From contig JAPXFQ010001140.1 of NCBI GenBank assembly GCA_028564705.1, positions 434,001 to 498,000 of the forward strand: a DNA stretch of 64,000 bases, written 5' to 3'. Both the position numbers and the translations under genes were made by a program. Below are positions 9,654 through 21,579 of this stretch, in pieces. Under the pieces are notes generated by a model that was not told where the DNA came from, did no database searches, and was given only the letters and a program-made list of their open reading frames with translations. Each line of letters begins with the position of its first letter. Within the stretch, counting starts at the first letter, position 1. Origin of the DNA: Apricaphanius iberus. Its lineage: Eukaryota; Chordata; Actinopteri; Cyprinodontiformes; Aphaniidae.

Positions 9654-12447
9654 ATGGCTCTTTTAAATGTTCGCTCCCTGCTGAATAAAACTTTTATAAT
9701 AAATGACTTGATTTTAGATAATAACCTTCAGTGTTTATTTTTAACAGAGACATGGCTGAGTGCAGATGCCCCTGCTGTTCTTACAGAGGCCTCTCCACCT
9801 AATTATAACTTTTCTTATTCTACGAGGAGTAGCCAGAGGGGAGGCGGAACTGCTTTTATTAGTTCATCAACTCTTTCCGCCAAACCTGTTTTATTTAATA
9901 ATTTTACCACGTTTGAATACACTGCCTCTGTTTTTAGCACTTATCCGATTTTATGTGTCACAGTTTATAGGCCTCCGAAAAGGAATGCACTTTTTATTCC
10001 AGAATTTTCAGAGTTTTTATCAATTTTTACACAACTCTTATGAGAAGATAATTTTAGCTGGTGATTTTAATCTACATATAGATAACCTTTTAGATCCTTT
10101 ATCAACAGATTTTTTAAATATTTTAAATTATATGGATTTTAGCCAACATGTCATGCAGCCGACTCACAACAGAGGACACAACCTGGACCTGGTCATCACG
10201 TATGGCCTGTCCACCAGTGTGTCCTCTGTTGTTGACTTGGCTGTCTCTGACCACTACTGTGTGTTTTTTAATATCACCAGTTTTATCCAATTAGCGACCT
10301 CTGTGAGAACTGTCAGGAAGCGCCATCTAACCCCTGAAGTGGCTGCAGGTTTTCTTGAAGTTTTTAAAAAATTTCCTCCTATACCTTTACCTGCCCCCTG
10401 TGATTTTATCGTTAATGATTTTAACAGTAGGCTTAAATCTGCTCTCAACCTGCTGGCTCCAATTAAAGTTGTAAACCCTCATTCAAAACGTACAGTACCG
10501 TGGAGAAATGCAGCTATTAGAAAATTAAAGAGGAGCTGCAGGGTGGCAGAAAGGAAATGGAGGAAAAATAAAATCACAATAAATCATCAGATATACATAG
10601 AACATCTAAGATTATATAATAACGCTTTAAGAAATTCCAGAAATACATACTTTTCCAGAATCATCTCAGAACATAAAAATAATCCCAAAATTCTGTTTTT
10701 CACCATTGACAACATTCTACATCATAATTCTAATACTTTACAGAAACCCCCCTCAAACACTCTCTGTGAGGAGTTTGCAGACCACTTCAGAGGGAAGGTA
10801 GACACCATCAGATGTAATATTTTATCCACTCAAACAAACATGGTTTTAGACAAATATGAGTGTCTGCCTTCACCAGAGGAAACACTGGACAGTTTTGTCC
10901 TGGTAGAAGCTGGGACCCTTGATAAAGTTTTCTCCTCAGTGAGGCCCACCACAAGTGCTTTGGACCCGATTCCCACCAGGTTTTTTAAGCAATTTTATGG
11001 TTCTTTTAAAGATGAGATTTTAAACTTTATGAATTGCTCCCTTCAGACGGGGGTTTTTCCTGCTGCCTTTAAAGCGGCGGTAGTTAGGCCCCTGCTGAAG
11101 AAGAGCAATTTAGATTTTAATGATTTAAACAACTACCGATCAGTATCTAACTTACCATTTTTAAGCAAAGTTTTAGAAAAACTTGTTTTTATTCAACTTA
11201 ATGATTTTATTAACGCTCATAATGTCCTAGAGAAATTTCAGTCTGGTTTTAGGATGAACCACAGCACAGAGACGGCGCTTTTAAAGATTTTAAATGATTT
11301 TAGACTAAGCTATGATGCTAAAAAGGTGACAGTGTTGGCTCTACTGGATCTAAGCGCTGCCTTTGATACAGTAGACCACACTATTCTTTTAACTCGTTTA
11401 AAACAGATCGGCCTCTCTGGTGCTGTTCACAAATGGTTCACATCCTACCTCACAGACAGGACTTTTACGGTAAGTTTAGATACCTGTTCCTCTAAGGTCC
11501 ATAAGACCACTTGTTGTGTTCTCCAGGGTTCAGTTTTAGGCCCAGTGCTTTTTAACCTGTATATGCTCCCTCTTGGCAGTGTTATCAGGAGACATGGAGT
11601 TAACTTTTACAGTTATGCTGATGATACACAGTTGTACATCTCCATTTCTCCTGATCTCACACGGCCAATGGATGCACTTTTTAACTGCATTTTAGGCATT
11701 AAATCCTGGATGGCAGAAAACTTTCTCCAGCTAAACCAGGACAAAACTGAGGTTTAAGTTATCGGTCCTGAGGCTCAGACAGAAAAACTTTTACCAAAAC
11801 TACAATCATTGTCTTTTAATTCTTCTTTACAAGTGAAGAACCTGGGTGTGATTTTTGACTCTGAGCTGACTTTTATCCCTCACATTAAAAACATCACCAA
11901 AATAGGTTTTTATCACCTAAAGAACATTGCCAGAGTCCGCCCCATTCTCTCTCGGGCCAATACGGAGACGCTAATGCATGCTTTTATCACCAGTAGAATT
12001 GATTATTGTAATGCCCTGCTTTCTGGTCTTCCCAAAAAGACTTCCTCAGGTTTACAGCTTTTACAGAATTCAGCAGCTCGTGTCCTGATGAAGACTAGGA
12101 GGCGGGAGCACATTTCACCGGTCTTAGAATCACTGCATTGGCTCCCCGTATGTTTTAGGATCGATTTTAAGGTTCTTTTAATGGTTTTTAAGTGTCTTAA
12201 TGGTCTTGGGCCTTCGTATCTGTCAGAAATGCTTTTACCGTATGAACCCTCGCGGTCTCTGCGTTCCTCTCGCAGCCGTCTCCTTGTCATCCCCAAAGTC
12301 AGGACGCGGACTCATGGTGAGGCGTCTTTCCAATATTATGGCCCTCACATCTGGAACAGGCTGCCAGAGGACCTCAGGGCCACAGAGAACGTTCATGTTT
12401 TTAAAAGCAGGCTCAAGACTCACCTTTTTAGCTTAGCCTTTAACTAA
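9654..12447 (+). pseudogene. LINE ORF2: endonuclease + reverse transcriptase, two lesions
   Basis: The N-terminal part (9654-10043) is an apurinic-like endonuclease start (LNVRSLLNK, FLTETWL). The frame shifts near 10035 and continues with LAGDFNLH and SDHYCVFF, completing the endonuclease. The reverse transcriptase follows: LNNYRSVSNLPFLSK, LALLDLSAAFDTVDH (catalytic Asp), QGSVLGPVLFNLYM and the YADDTQLY catalytic box near 11620. A TAA at 11755-11757 interrupts the thumb region, after which the same frame continues from 11758 through IDYCNALLSG and LHWLPV to the natural stop at 12445-12447. Only two lesions over about 2.8 kb suggest a fairly young copy. Function in life: target-primed reverse transcription. 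Confidence 0.9.
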
Positions 12448-13040
12448 TTATTATTTATTAATATATTTTTAATCGGTCAGAATGTTTTACCTGATTTAAT
12501 TTTTAGTTTAGCTTTTATCTGTTTATTTATTAATCTGCTTTGCATTTTTATTATTTGTTTTACACTTATTTTTTTTATACTTTATATTTTATTAACTTTA
12601 TATTTTAATGTATTTTAATCTTTCTTGCCTGTGTTTCCTCTCTGGGGGGGCCCCCTGCATCGGGGGCGGTGGTCGGCTGTGGCTGCCTGGGTGCCCCCCG
12701 GGTAGCGCTTGGGTGGAGGTGGGGGTACCAGCCCTCCCTCCTCTGGGCGCCCTGGGTCGGAACCTTGGCTGCAGCTGTTGATCTGCTGCTGCTGATGCAG
12801 ATGGCTCCCATGATGGCATTTCCTGGCTCATCTGTACTCAGCCCGCTTTTGTAGCTTCTAAGTGTGTGTGTGAGTGATTATGGCTGATGGGTTGGGTTGG
12901 GAGGGGGTTGTATTTGCATTGATGATTTTATTTTTGAAGGGGGGGGGGTTGTGTGGTTATTTTAAATCTGTAAAGCACTTTGAGTAACTTTCTTTGTTTG
13001 AAAAGCACTTTATAAATAAAATTTGATTTGATTTGATATA

Positions 13041-13485
13041 TTGAAAGTCAAAGTCAGCGCAAAAAAAAAAATCTGACTTTCCGATTGGGAAGTCTGATTT
13101 CAGAGAGCGTTCCAGTTAATTTTTCCCATATGGAAGTTGGAAGTTCTGAGTACAAATAGAACGCACTGACTCTCATACTGCGATCCTGTCTCTTCCCACA
13201 GAAAGTCATCCTCACTGCCATCCAATGCATTAGATATGGCTGAATGACAGTTGTTTGGTGCCTCTGCTGCATTGACCACCATAATCTTTAGGTTGACATC
13301 ATAACCCTGCCTCAGTTTGTTTTTTCGCCCCACTTTTGATCCACTCTGCTCCAGACTGCCCCTCTCCATTTTTCTTTTCCTGTTGATGGATCTTATCAGG
13401 GCCGGAGTGGGACTCATTTTCAGCACTGGAGTTTCATGCCTCAGACCGGCCCACTTTATAACACAACCTATTTTTATTAAAGTTA
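13041..13485. repeat. Unclassified repeat-like sequence
   Basis: Contains CTGACTTTCCGATTGGGAAG, later GGAAGTTGGAAGTTCTGAG, a style common to fish DNA-transposon fragments. No terminal repeat pair could be fixed, and the antisense open frames look incidental. Confidence 0.35.
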
Positions 13486-13600
13486 GGGATGTACCGATAC
13501 TGGTATCGGGTTATCGGGTATCAGGCCAGTACTGTTCTAATGGGTTAATGTTAACTGATACCATGAACTGGCACTTAAAATGTGTAAAATGTCACTGAAT
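13486..13600 (+). repeat. hAT-like end fragment (TAGGGATGYACCGATAC family)
   Basis: Starts TTAGGGATGTACCGATACTGG and continues with TATCGGG words. The same terminal motif starts the element at 45756 and, in reverse complement, ends it at 53644. Only one end is recognisable here. Confidence 0.55.
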
Positions 13601-15317
13601 ATGTCTAGTTTTTGCTTGAATTTTTAGTTTCACATTCATCTTATTAATATTTATATTTTCTTATGTAATTCACCATCAATACTCAAGCAGAGAAGAAAAT
13701 GAAACCTGTCTACCAAGCCGTGGATTGGCATCTTATTTGTTTGAAAAAATTGGTATCATTGCACAACTACATTTCCAGATAAGTTATTAAATATTATTTT
13801 TATTGTGGCAGGTGAGTTTAGGGAAACTGAGACGTGGAAGAGATAACGGTCTTCTCAGGGACTGATTACAGAGGCAGCAGCTCAAAATATAGATTCTGGT
13901 ATTGTTAATGGATGTGATGTAAATGAAAAAGATATTTCAATGACAAAACATGAAGGCTTAATTTATATTTATTTCATTCTATACTGTTAAAAATCTGTAC
14001 TTTGTGTTTTTGTCTCACTTTTAAAGAAAAAATATAACAGATTACGCTTTCATTTGGGCATAGAAATTGGTTTTATTGGAACTAATGGATGCTTGTTAAC
14101 ACATTAACACAGTAAGTAATCCTGCTCCACTCTAGACCTGTCAGCTCATATTGCTTGATGCTGGATTTTCCTTCCATTTCTTAGGAAGCTACAAGACAAA
14201 GTTTCCCAGTTATTTGCTATCGCATCATATTATTATTAAAATGACATGTTAATAGCTGCCACAATGTCACACAATTCATTGACTTGATAAACTAACTGGA
14301 CTGGTGTTTTGCAGGGAAAGTTCAACGTGTACCGGTACTATCTGTAACGCGACTCGACATGGCTCGATTTGTTAAGTATTGCTTCACAGTTGCAACAAAC
14401 CAGAGCGTCTAAAGTGAGCTGGTGCGTCATATGGTGGGCGGCCCCAGAGTACGTAGCGGGAAGTAAACAAAGGAGGAAGAAGAACAATGGCGACCTCACT
14501 AGCGATCCTGAGCTTTTTGCTCAGTTTGTGGATTTCTGTAGACGCATGTCGAAGAGAAAGCCTCTCTAATCGAAGAATAAAGACCCCAGAAAAGCTACAC
14601 ACAGCAAGGAAAAACACGGTGAAGTAGCACAAAAGAGTGTGAGAAGCTCTGCAGGAGAATGACGCGACAGGACCCCGGCAGCTTGTGTGGGTATGCCGAT
14701 TCAAATACTACCCCGATGTGGTGGGCTGTAAATATGCTCTGGGTATTTATTAATTCGCTAAGGACTAACTAACTTTAATAATTTACTAATTTACTACATT
14801 ATTTACTTTTCGCCTAAGTGTCCCCTTAAGGAAAGGAGTTGTCATATACATGCTATGAATTCTATGAATTACAAACCACAACTGTACGTTTTGTAATGAA
14901 GCTGTGTGCTTTGAAAATGTTTTCAGTTCTTTTTAAATCACCACTACAATGTGTTTTACAGATATCCCATCTTTGTGTAGGCTTAGGCTTTTCAGCAGCT
15001 TTCAAATGTATGCAATTTATTTAATTAGCAGCGCAATACTTTTTTACTCTTAGCAGCCAGAGCAAATGGTGCTATCAGATTTTTTAAAATGTTGCTGAAC
15101 CCTGATGCCAGCTATAATTTAGTAAAAGGATTCCACCAACAAGCATGGAATGAAACAGCGTGTAATCATAATACAAGCGTATAGCTTGGCCATTTTTATT
15201 GGGCAGGTATAGAAAAAGTTCAGAAACAAAGTCCAGTTGCACATGTCTGTGGGTCATGGTTTAGTCTGCAGCATCCCAGGAAGAATTTGATTGAAGGCAG
15301 ATTGAAGGCATCGTGTC
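13601..15317. other. Intergenic, no gene recognised
   Basis: Mostly AT-rich. 14310-14720 is richer in GC with short frames on both strands that match nothing I know. It may be a DNA-transposon remnant; I see no splice-flanked exon. Confidence 0.35.
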
Positions 15318-16757
15318 ATCTCCACCCTCCGTAAGCGGTTTCCACAGTTATGCTGATGATACACAATCATATTTATCCATAAAACCTGATGAAACCAATC
15401 AGTTAGGTAGATTACAAGCATGTCTGGAAGACATAAAAACCTGGATGACTCTGAATTTTCTACTTTTAAATTCAGAAAAGACAGAAGTTGCTGTCTTTGG
15501 ACCAGAACCTTTAAAAAGGAAACTGCTAAATCAATCACTTCATCTGGATGGCATTAATTTGGCCTCTGGTAATAATGTAAAAAACCCTTGGTGTGATATT
15601 TGACCAAGAAATGACATTTAAATCCCATATTAAACAGGTTTCTAAGATTTCTTTCTTTCACCTCCGGAATATTGCTAAAATCAGAAACATCCTGTCCAGG
15701 AGTGATGCAGATAAACTAGTCCATGCATTTGTTACTTCAAGGCTGGATTGCTGTAATTCCTTATTATCAGGAAGTCCATAAAATGCAATTAAAAGCCATC
15801 AGTTGATCCCTGTTAAATCCAGAATAGAGTTTAAGATCCTCCTGACTTATAAAGCCCGTAATAATCAAGTTCAATCGTACATCAGAGATCTGATTGTTCC
15901 ATATGTTCCTAACAGATCACTTCGTTCTCAGAATGCAGGTCTACTGGTAGTTCCTAGGATTTCTAAAAGTAGAATGGGAGGCAGATCTTTCAGTTATCAG
16001 GCTCCTCTCCTGTGGAACCAGCTCCCAGTTTTAGTCCGTGAGGCAGATACTCTGTCTGTTTTCAAGACTAGGCTTAAAACCTTCCTTTTTGATCAAGCTT
16101 ATATTTAGTGGCTTAGGTTATCCTGAGCTATTATTGTAGTTAGCTATTATTGTAGTTAGGCTGCTATAGGCTCAGACTGTTGGAGGACAGACTGACCACT
16201 TTTCTTCTCTTTTCTACTTTTTTCTTCTACCACTCTCCAGATATATTTTTTCTGCTGTTATTGTGATTGTTAACCCAGTTTTCTCTCAGTATTTTTCTCC
16301 CCATAGAAGCTCCACATGGTCTGGTACCCTGCTCAACTGCGGTGCCCCCTGCTGGATGGGGAACATCAGTCCAGATGATGCTCAAAGTCACCGAGCATCC
16401 TCCATGCTGTCTCTTCTCTGTCTTCTCAGACCCCCAGACGTTTGTGCCAGATGACCGCTTGTACTGAGCCAGGTTCTGCCGGAGCTTTCTTCCTGTTAAA
16501 GGGGAGTTTTTCCTCTCCATTGTCGCTACATGCTTGCTCAGTATGCGGGATTGCTGAGGAATTGCTGTGGTTGAAGTCTGCATGATCCGGGCACAACCTC
16601 ACGTCGATGACTCATCGCAATCTGCTCGGATTCCTTACATAGAAACTTTTAACTGAGTGGAATGTTTGCATAATTGTATTGAAATGACTTTTGTAAAGTG
16701 CCTTGAGATGACATCTGTTGTGAATTGGTGCGATATAAATAAAAATAAAGTGAATTG
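15318..16757 (+). mobile_element. LINE 3' part, second L2-type family, 5' truncated
   Basis: Begins within the RT catalytic box (HSYADDTQSYLS) and continues with LNFLLLNSEKTEV, FHLRNIAKIR and LDCCNSLLSG. There is a frame change near 15593, a stop after 15780 with part of the C-terminal region missing, and then LLWNQLPVL to a stop at 16106-16108. The 3' UTR (16109-16757) ends GAATTGGTGCGATATAAAT AAAAATAAAG. The same UTR occurs in reverse at 21580-22340 and 56490-56880, so this is one amplified family. 5' truncation is the usual outcome of incomplete target-primed reverse transcription. Confidence 0.85.
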
Positions 16758-18069
16758 CCCGACAGTAGAAACAAAATAACTTGTGAATGAGAAAAACGTC
16801 ATGAGTTCAGCTGTATCAAAATACTGTGCAGAGAGCAGAGCCCAACTTTACATGCTTATTTTAGCTAAATACAGATTGTAGCGAAGCGGCAGGGAGAGCT
16901 GAAGGCTTACTTCATTTTCATTTGAACAAAGATATTAACGTAAATTAATTGAATTCAACATGGCTAAATCAATAAATAGAATGATTTTAAGTGGTAACCA
17001 TGAAATTATCATAATAATGCTAAATAAATGGCAGACTAAAAAGGTAGTAAATAATAAGTAGGCCTATTACTTATCCTTGAGAGTTAAAAATAAATATTTT
17101 TCAGGTTAAAACTAAAGGAAATTGGTTTAGGTGACTTATTGAACATAAAATATTTTGTAGAGAAAGTAAGAGAGACAAAGAGGGAGATAAATAACATTTA
17201 AGCAACCTGGGTAAAGGTACAAAATATAAGGTGCAATTATAGAAAATAAAACTTCTCCAAAGATTGGGCTATGCAATGTATTTTACCCTGGTTCATCAGA
17301 ATATTTTACTTCAGATTAATTTCATACACCAGTAGGCTAAATGGATTTTGCATTTTAACTTTAAAAAAGATAAATCAGTTTCAGCAGTATGATTTACAAA
17401 AAACAGTTACAAAGATTTGATAAATCAAAAATAACTTAGAGTCAAAACACATAACTCATCAATTTATGCCATTATGTGTACCTGCATTGGTGCGAGCAGA
17501 TGCAATTAATTTTAAGGGGCTATATCATGCAAATTTTACGGCTTTCAACTTCTGGGATATACACATATAAGATAAAATGTTATATTGTGGTATATAGTAT
17601 TAATTTGTCCTGTAATTTAACTTGTATCTTGGAGTTAATGTTGGACCACGAAGTAAAACAGCTCATTTCTCTACAATCCTACCTCCTGCAAATTTTCTCC
17701 AAAAGACTTCAAAGTTTCCCAAGCTGTGGCCTGTGAGCCAAAAATGGAAGGTTCTTGTCCCTTTGATGAAATGGAGAACACAATTACCAAGACCTCTGAT
17801 CCTGGTGAATAATTACGGAAGTTTTTATCATTTCCGTTTTCACTTTCATGTGCAGTTGTCATTTCTAATTTAATGTGATAAATGACTTTTGTTAAGATCT
17901 GCTTCCCATCTGAAGTACAGCCACAGCCTGTCAATAAGGTTCCCCATTTCTCTTTCTCATTATTATTGTTTCACCATTGTATTTTAAAAAATGTATTTAA
18001 ACTGTCTATCATTAGAGAGACTTATTCAGTGTTTCTTAGTTCATCGTAGTTAATTCCATTGTATTTATT
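16758..18069. other. Intergenic, no gene recognised
   Basis: AT-rich sequence with only short chance frames. I see no repeat ends or exons that I can support. Confidence 0.4.
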
Positions 18070-18200
18070 AGTTCGATTAGATTCAAAAATACTTTATTTG
18101 TCGCAGAGGGAAATTAAGTGTTGTAGCTCATAACTAATTAATTCTTCAAGGAGTTGTTGTAGATCATGATGGCTGTGGGGAGAAAGGATTTAATTGTTGG
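18070..18200 (-). repeat. Retroelement 3'-tail-like fragment
   Basis: The sequence ATTCAAAAATACTTTATTTG followed by TCGCAGAGGGAAATTAAG and, further on, ATCATGATGGCTGTGGGGAG has the form of a fish retroelement tail read antisense. No ORF remains. Confidence 0.35.
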
Positions 18201-18628
18201 TAAATTATTAAAGTTAAGTGTTACTTAAAGTAGTAATTAAAGTAATTAGTAATAAAAGTTGTACTAAAGCTAATTTTATTTATTTATTTACGTTTCCTCA
18301 GTCCCCCACACCCCTCTGTGTTTTGTTAAGGGAGGGAAGAAAGATACTTTCTTGTCTCCTCTAAGTTTTATTTCCAAGAAAATCCTTAGTCCATTTTGTT
18401 TGGCTCAGGTAGTTATTCAATTCCTATTATTTTGTGCAGATGGAGTTTTTTGTCTAACAGGAACAACTATAGCTGTTCTTATTAGCAATTAGGTAACCCC
18501 ATCCTTAGTTGTTCTAATATTCAATTTTTCTTCTCTGAACTCTTGACCCTTTTTCACCCCTATCGGAAAGCACGGTCATCTTCTCTGTTCCTGTTTTCTT
18601 GCACTTAATTTTAAAATGGATTATCCAT

Positions 18629-19940
18629 CCATCCATCTTCTTCCACTTCATCCGGGGTCGGGTCGCAGGAGCTTAGGGAGAGAGATCCAGACTTTCCTCT
18701 CCCTAGCCCCTTAGTCTAGCTCCTCAGGAGGAATCCCAAGCAGTTCCCAGCTGAGAAACATAGTCCCTTTAGCGGGTCCTGGGTGTTTTTCTGGCTCTCA
18801 TCCCGGTGGGATGTGTCTGGAACCCCTCACCAGGGAGGATTCTAGGTGGCGTCCTGACCAGGGGCCATATTCACAAAGACTCTTATCTTACCGCCAGGTG
18901 TTACTCCTAACCTGCGCTAAAAGGTCTTACGTAGGAGTTGTCGTCTAAAACCCATTCACAAACGCACTAAGAGCTACTTTTGCGTAGGACAAATTCCTAA
19001 ACGTATGATAAGAGTGACGTCCCATTGCTATGGAAAACGTCATTTCCAATGTATGAGTAAATAGAAGGACAGCAGTGTGATTGGTTGTTGAATGACACGT
19101 GTGAAACTGGGAAATGGAAAACTTCAATGTCGATAAAAGCGTAATTATGAACAGCGGAAATAAAATAAATAATGCATGATGACATCTTTGTGTCGGCCAC
19201 GAGACTCACACTTCATACAACTTACACACAATAGCCTACTTGCAGAGAGGGTGAAGTCTAAAAACGAAAAAAAGTGAAATGCATCATATTATGTGACAGA
19301 TTGCCGTCCTAACTGGGATAAGCTCCAGCCCCCCACCCCTTGTTTGCTTTTATAAGCTCTATCACTGCTGCGTACTGAAGATAGTGGAAAGAAAGTTATT
19401 CTTAGTGGATGGGATTTGGGAGAACTACCGCCCCGTACTGCTTTGTCACGTCTACGAATGTGCTGAAAAACGCATTTCTCCGGTTACGTGTGGATGGAGA
19501 TTTTTTTTTCTTTTCAACGAGCGGAGGAAAATCTTCGTTTAAAAAAAAAAAACGGCTACTTGTGGACATTGTCTGTATTGTTTGGTCAATTCAGAATCAT
19601 CCAGTGTGTCTAACACATTGCGTCTGGCTGCAGCCATTTTGGGAGTCTTTGTGAATAGGTCTTAGGGAGTTAGGAGTCCTCTTGACTTCTTTTAAGGACT
19701 CCCAGACTTAGAAGTTACTTTAAAGCCTAAAAGTGGTTGTGAATTACTTTTATCTTAAAAAACTAGGAGTCCTAAATTTAAGAGTGACATGCCCACAGTT
19801 TTTAGGAGTTACTCCTAAATTGGGCAGTTAGGACCTACTTTTAGCCCTAAGATTCTTTGTGATTACGGCCCCAGATGTCAGAGCCACATCAACTTGCTCC
19901 TGTTGAAATGAAGGCACAGCAGCTCTACTCTGAGCCCCTT
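18629..19940 (-). mobile_element. Rex3 (RTE) 3' fragment, split by a DNA transposon
   Basis: 18629-18861 starts with (ATCC)n and the word CATCCGGGGTCGGGTCGC, and matches the 3' end of the Rex3 copy at 43760. The match resumes at 19872-19940 (AGCTCTACTCTGAGC) exactly where the first part stopped. The gap is filled by the element at 18862-19871. Together the two halves give a short, strongly 5'-truncated Rex3 end. Confidence 0.85.
18862..19871. mobile_element. PIF/Harbinger-like non-autonomous element, 3-bp CAG target duplication
   Basis: The element begins GGGCCATATTCACAAAGACT and ends, in reverse complement, GGGCCGTAATCACAAAGAAT, a clear terminal inverted repeat. It is flanked on each side by CAG (18859-18861 and 19872-19874). 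Removing one CAG and the element restores continuous Rex3 sequence, which defines the boundaries to the base. A 3-bp duplication with GGG-type ends fits the PIF/Harbinger superfamily, some of which use CWG. No transposase is encoded in the 1,010 bp. Confidence 0.85.
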
Positions 19941-20689
19941 TATGTGTTTTAGGTTACAGCACAATGCTATCCATACTGGGTGTTCTGGCCACCAGCTGTG
20001 TAATATAACAATGAATAACTGCATGTCATGGTTTAGGTGACAAAAGTTGTTGGAGCATCTAATAACCCTCCGTTCAAAGCGCACACAAGACGCACCATGG
20101 AGCTGGGTCTGCCTGTGAACTATTTCGCTAGTGAAGTTCCTCTTCTAGTGTTGATGCACACCTCATTTCACAGGTGAGCATTTTCACTTTGTTCACATAA
20201 GAGGTTAAACCAACTTCACAGTTTGAGGCAAAACTGCAATATAAGCTTTTGGTAGCAGCATTATTATTGTTTTTGCACCACTAACCTTACATTGTGATAT
20301 TAAAACGTATGCTTGAATTCTGGTTATTATTTATTTTCTTTATTTAATAGAAAGAAAACTATTTAAAAACACATAACACAAGCTCTAAGATCCTTTAGGG
20401 ATACAATGTTTTGGAATTAAATTCAGATGTTTTAAGCATCAAAACATTTTTTTGCAAACTCCAAGGTTTCAGTAGCAGCTTTGTGTAAAGCAGGAATTTT
20501 TATAGTAACATTATAAGGTTCCTTTTATCCTTTCATTGCACCATAATGACTTGTGACAAACCCCAGTTTATCACAGAGGTAACCTCCCAGTTCCTCTTTT
20601 CAAACACTGTGGGTAATTCCACTTTGTTGCAGTCAGTATTGACCAATCAAAGAGTTTCAGAACAGGAGGGGAAGGAAGAGTTGATGCAA
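19941..20689. other. Intergenic, no gene recognised
   Basis: No repeat ends or exons were recognised. The sequence leads into a possible promoter (GACCAATCAAAG, a CCAAT box, at 20641-20652). Confidence 0.35.
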
Positions 20690-20749
20690 CTGTTCTTTTA
20701 AGGGGGCAGCAACTACAAAGCAGTCTTCAGGCTGAGGATCAGAGTACAG
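20641..20749 (+). promoter_or_regulatory. Possible promoter and noncoding first exon for the first Ly6 gene
   Basis: A CCAAT box (about 20642) and a TTTTAAGGGGG A/T-box-like element (about 20695) precede a stretch ending GTACAG|GTAGGAC, a good splice donor at 20749/20750. The first coding exon of the Ly6 gene begins right after an acceptor at 26945, so an upstream noncoding exon must exist. A similar CTTACAG|GTAGAAC donor lies at 37250, upstream of the second Ly6 gene. The link is inference; no transcript evidence is available here. Confidence 0.25.
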
Positions 20750-21059
20750 GTAGGACACTCAACTTTCTCTCAGAACCTTTAAATAATCTGCACCTACTCT
20801 TAAAATTCTTCCATACTTTTTATATAGTCTCTTTAAAATATGTTGTTTTCTTGAGACATCTTGTATCTACTACAGAATCTCCTCTGTTTTGTTGTTTTTT
20901 TTTTTGTAAAAAAAAAATACTTTGCATATTCTCTTAGTAAAACTTGAATGTTTTCATTTGGTCTCCATTTTATGGCTTTGTTTTCATCAGTTTTGACATT
21001 TTAAATGTTTGCAAGATTTTACTTCCCGGCTTTATGACATGATCTTCAACTTAAGAAAA

Positions 21060-21100
21060 TAAATTAAATGTTATTATTATTATTATTATTATATTTTTTA
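21060..21100. repeat. TTA microsatellite
   Basis: About nine ATT/TTA units in a row followed by a T run. Confidence 0.8.
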
Positions 21101-21579
21101 TTATCATACCATTTAAAATTAAGTTACTGGTGTTGGACACCAGCTATTCACTGTAGTAGTTTTCAAAAGAATTCATACGTCTGGTGTATAACTACAAATG
21201 TCTTTTGTGAATAAAAAAGTATGTTTTGTGCCTTTTTTTGTGTTTAAGTGATTAATATCTCAGTATTTCAGGCCCATTTATCCTGGTTTGTTCTCTCTTG
21301 AAGCTGTGGTTGGCTGTAGAGGATAACAGGCCAGAATGGTGCATTCCGGGACTCCATACTAAATTGACTAAAGCAAATTACAATATAAATTCAATATAAA
21401 AAGTAATCACTTCAATTTCAATTTCTCTAAGAATCACTAAAAAGAGCCAGAAAATGTCATTTTAAGGGGTTTGGAATTGGATTTGATTATTTGATTATTG
21501 CTCACCAACAAGGAATTATGCACCTGCTTATTTTTAGGCTTTTATAAATTAAACAGTACTTAATTTTTTTAAATCTAAT

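Larger units (their letters stand above)
8985..13040 (+). mobile_element. LINE, L2 group, near full length but inactive
   Basis: A non-LTR retrotransposon with an esterase-like ORF1 and an endonuclease-reverse transcriptase ORF2, followed by a 3' UTR. The tail ends AAAGCACTTTATAAATAAA then ATTTGATTTGATTTGATA, the repeat-ended tail seen in fish L2-type elements. ORF1 has a frameshift, ORF2 has one frameshift and one in-frame stop, so no functional protein is made. The true 5' end is uncertain; I start it where ORF1 homology becomes readable. A GC-rich segment at 12640-12850 lies in the 3' UTR. Confidence 0.85.

Noticed and set aside
12598..12854. Proline/arginine-rich frames on both strands
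   Set aside because: They fall in the GC-rich 3' UTR of the LINE, downstream of the ORF2 stop.
16227..16583. 118-codon minus-strand frame
   Set aside because: Antisense to the 3' UTR of the second LINE family; the same sequence recurs as a repeat elsewhere in the window.
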